From positions 62,001 to 126,000 of the forward strand of contig CAVTNU010000002.1 in the NCBI GenBank assembly GCA_963736175.1: a stretch of DNA of 64,000 bases, in the 5' to 3' direction. Both the position numbers and the translations under genes were made by a program. Under the pieces are notes generated by a model that saw only the letters and a list, made by a program, of their open reading frames with translations, was not told where the DNA came from and did not search any database. This stretch comes from Rhodoblastus sp963736175. Lineage in GTDB: Bacteria; Pseudomonadota; Alphaproteobacteria; Rhizobiales; Beijerinckiaceae. Position 1 is the first letter of the stretch; each line of letters begins with the position of its first letter. Positions 63,154 to 64,000 of the stretch are shown here, piece by piece.

Positions 63154-63984
63154 ATGCCTGATCTTACTCATCTTATTCAATCAGGGGCTGCCAATCCCTG
63201 GATCTATTTGCCCTTGGCGATGGCCTTGGGAGCGTTGCACGCATTGGAGCCGGGCCATTCCAAAAGCCTGATGGCGGCCTTCATCATCGCCGTGCGCGGC
63301 AACGCGCGGCAAGCCGCGACGCTTGGCCTGTCGGCGGCGGTCGGCCACACGATCGTCGTCTGGGCGCTGGCCGCCGTGGGCTTGTGGATCGGCGATCAGG
63401 CGATCCTGGACAAGGCCGCGCCCTGGCTGACCTTTGTCGCCGGGTTGCTGGTGATGTCGCTGGCCTTGCGCATCGTGAGCCTTACCCGAGTTGGCGCGCC
63501 CGGCGGCGGAGCCGCTCACGAGCACGCCCACGCTCTTGTCCACGATCACGGTGAAAATCACGGCGGCGGAGACCACGACCACCATCATCACGCCGATCTT
63601 CATGGCGCCGCGCATATGCGCGCGCATGCGCGGGACGTCGCCGAACGTTTTGCGGGTCGTCAGGTCGGCTATCGCGAAATCGTCTGGTTCGGTTTCGCCG
63701 GCGGCCTCACGCCATGCCCGGCGGCGCTGGCGGTGTTGTTGATCTGTTTGCAAACACGGGCCTTTTCGTTGGGCTTTGCAATGGTGGCGGCTTTTTCCGT
63801 CGGACTGGCGGCGACCATGATCGGTGTTGGGCTCGCCGCCGCCTGGGGCGCGCGCGCCATGGCCGGGTCGAGGCGTTTCGAAACAGTCGCCGCGCGATTG
63901 CCTTTCGTTTCCGCCGCGATCGTTTTGCTGGTCGGTTTCGTCATGACCTTGCGCGGGCTCGGCGCGACGGGGCTGTTGAGCTGA
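63154..63984 (+). CDS. Nickel/cobalt exporter, RcnA/NicO type
   Basis: A 276-aa membrane protein with about six helices. The motif LGALHALEPGHSKSLMAAF (HAxEPGH) in helix 1-2 is typical of the NicO/RcnA family. A cytoplasmic or periplasmic loop (about residues 120-155) is extremely His-rich (GGDHDHHHHADLHG and flanking His), suited to metal capture. GGLTPCPAALAVLL follows. With the adjacent repressor it forms a metal-resistance unit. Ends 16 bases before the window edge. Confidence 0.9.
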   Translation: MPDLTHLIQSGAANPWIYLPLAMALGALHALEPGHSKSLMAAFIIAVRGNARQAATLGLSAAVGHTIVVWALAAVGLWIGDQAILDKAAPWLTFVAGLLVMSLALRIVSLTRVGAPGGGAAHEHAHALVHDHGENHGGGDHDHHHHADLHGAAHMRAHARDVAERFAGRQVGYREIVWFGFAGGLTPCPAALAVLLICLQTRAFSLGFAMVAAFSVGLAATMIGVGLAAAWGARAMAGSRRFETVAARLPFVSAAIVLLVGFVMTLRGLGATGLLS

Positions 63985-64000
63985 GTCCGCGTCAGGCGCC

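Overview
This is a high-GC chromosomal window from an alphaproteobacterium, most probably a member of the Hyphomicrobiales (Rhizobiales). The strongest evidence is a full-length CtrA cell-cycle regulator with a SciP (DUF1153) homologue close by, a Rhizobium-type PmtA, and the rhizobial gene order nfu-tsaB-rimI-plsC-miaB-phoH-ybeY-corC-lnt-PraR-like regulator. Family-level placement (for example Beijerinckiaceae/Methylocystaceae) is a guess. No rRNA, tRNA, CRISPR array or prophage was seen.

Layout. 0-4.3 kb: protocatechuate 4,5-cleavage genes (ligI cut by the window edge, ligA, ligB, ligC), then an aldo/keto reductase and a repeat-rich gap. 4.5-8.2 kb: sdhCDAB on the minus strand, ending in a clear intrinsic terminator. 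8.4-14.4 kb: an esterase-like secreted protein lacking the usual Ser nucleophile, a CheY-like receiver, RidA, ferredoxin-NADP reductase, an SDR, PmtA and MnmA. 14.6-18.2 kb: a cell-cycle block with sciP, an orphan fliJ and ctrA, with CtrA-type sites in the promoters. 18-28.5 kb: housekeeping and storage genes (MoeB-like protein, PAP2 phosphatase, GST, intracellular PHA depolymerase), a 53-aa Flp pilin, dusA, and a FIST-domain protein overlapping a hybrid histidine kinase, resembling the NosP/NahK nitric-oxide sensing pair. 28.7-29.8 kb: an IS630-family element with TA target and terminal inverted repeats. 30-38.7 kb: pgi, uup, parvulin, dctA, esterase and ppa. 38.8-46.9 kb: an OmpR/EnvZ-type two-component system followed by an RND pump operon whose inner-membrane gene carries a one-base frameshift. 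46.9-47.8 kb: two nearly identical 46-50 bp palindromes with a compensated base change bracket a small ORF. 47.8-53 kb: solute-binding protein, thioesterase, argJ, mutT, dnaA. 53.6-62.6 kb: the long rhizobial housekeeping cluster. 62.7-64 kb: a CsoR/RcnR-type regulator with a His-rich nickel/cobalt exporter.

The main points for follow-up are (i) the FIST/hybrid-kinase pair with a TTG-N8-CAA site upstream, (ii) the covarying palindromes and their possible relation to the IS630 ends, (iii) CtrA-type sites, including one perfect TTAA-N7-TTAA in front of an uncharacterised small gene, and (iv) one-base lesions in miaB, the RND permease and probably the rimI start. The lesions could be real or assembly errors; the one in miaB creates an uninterrupted MiaB-PhoH reading frame.
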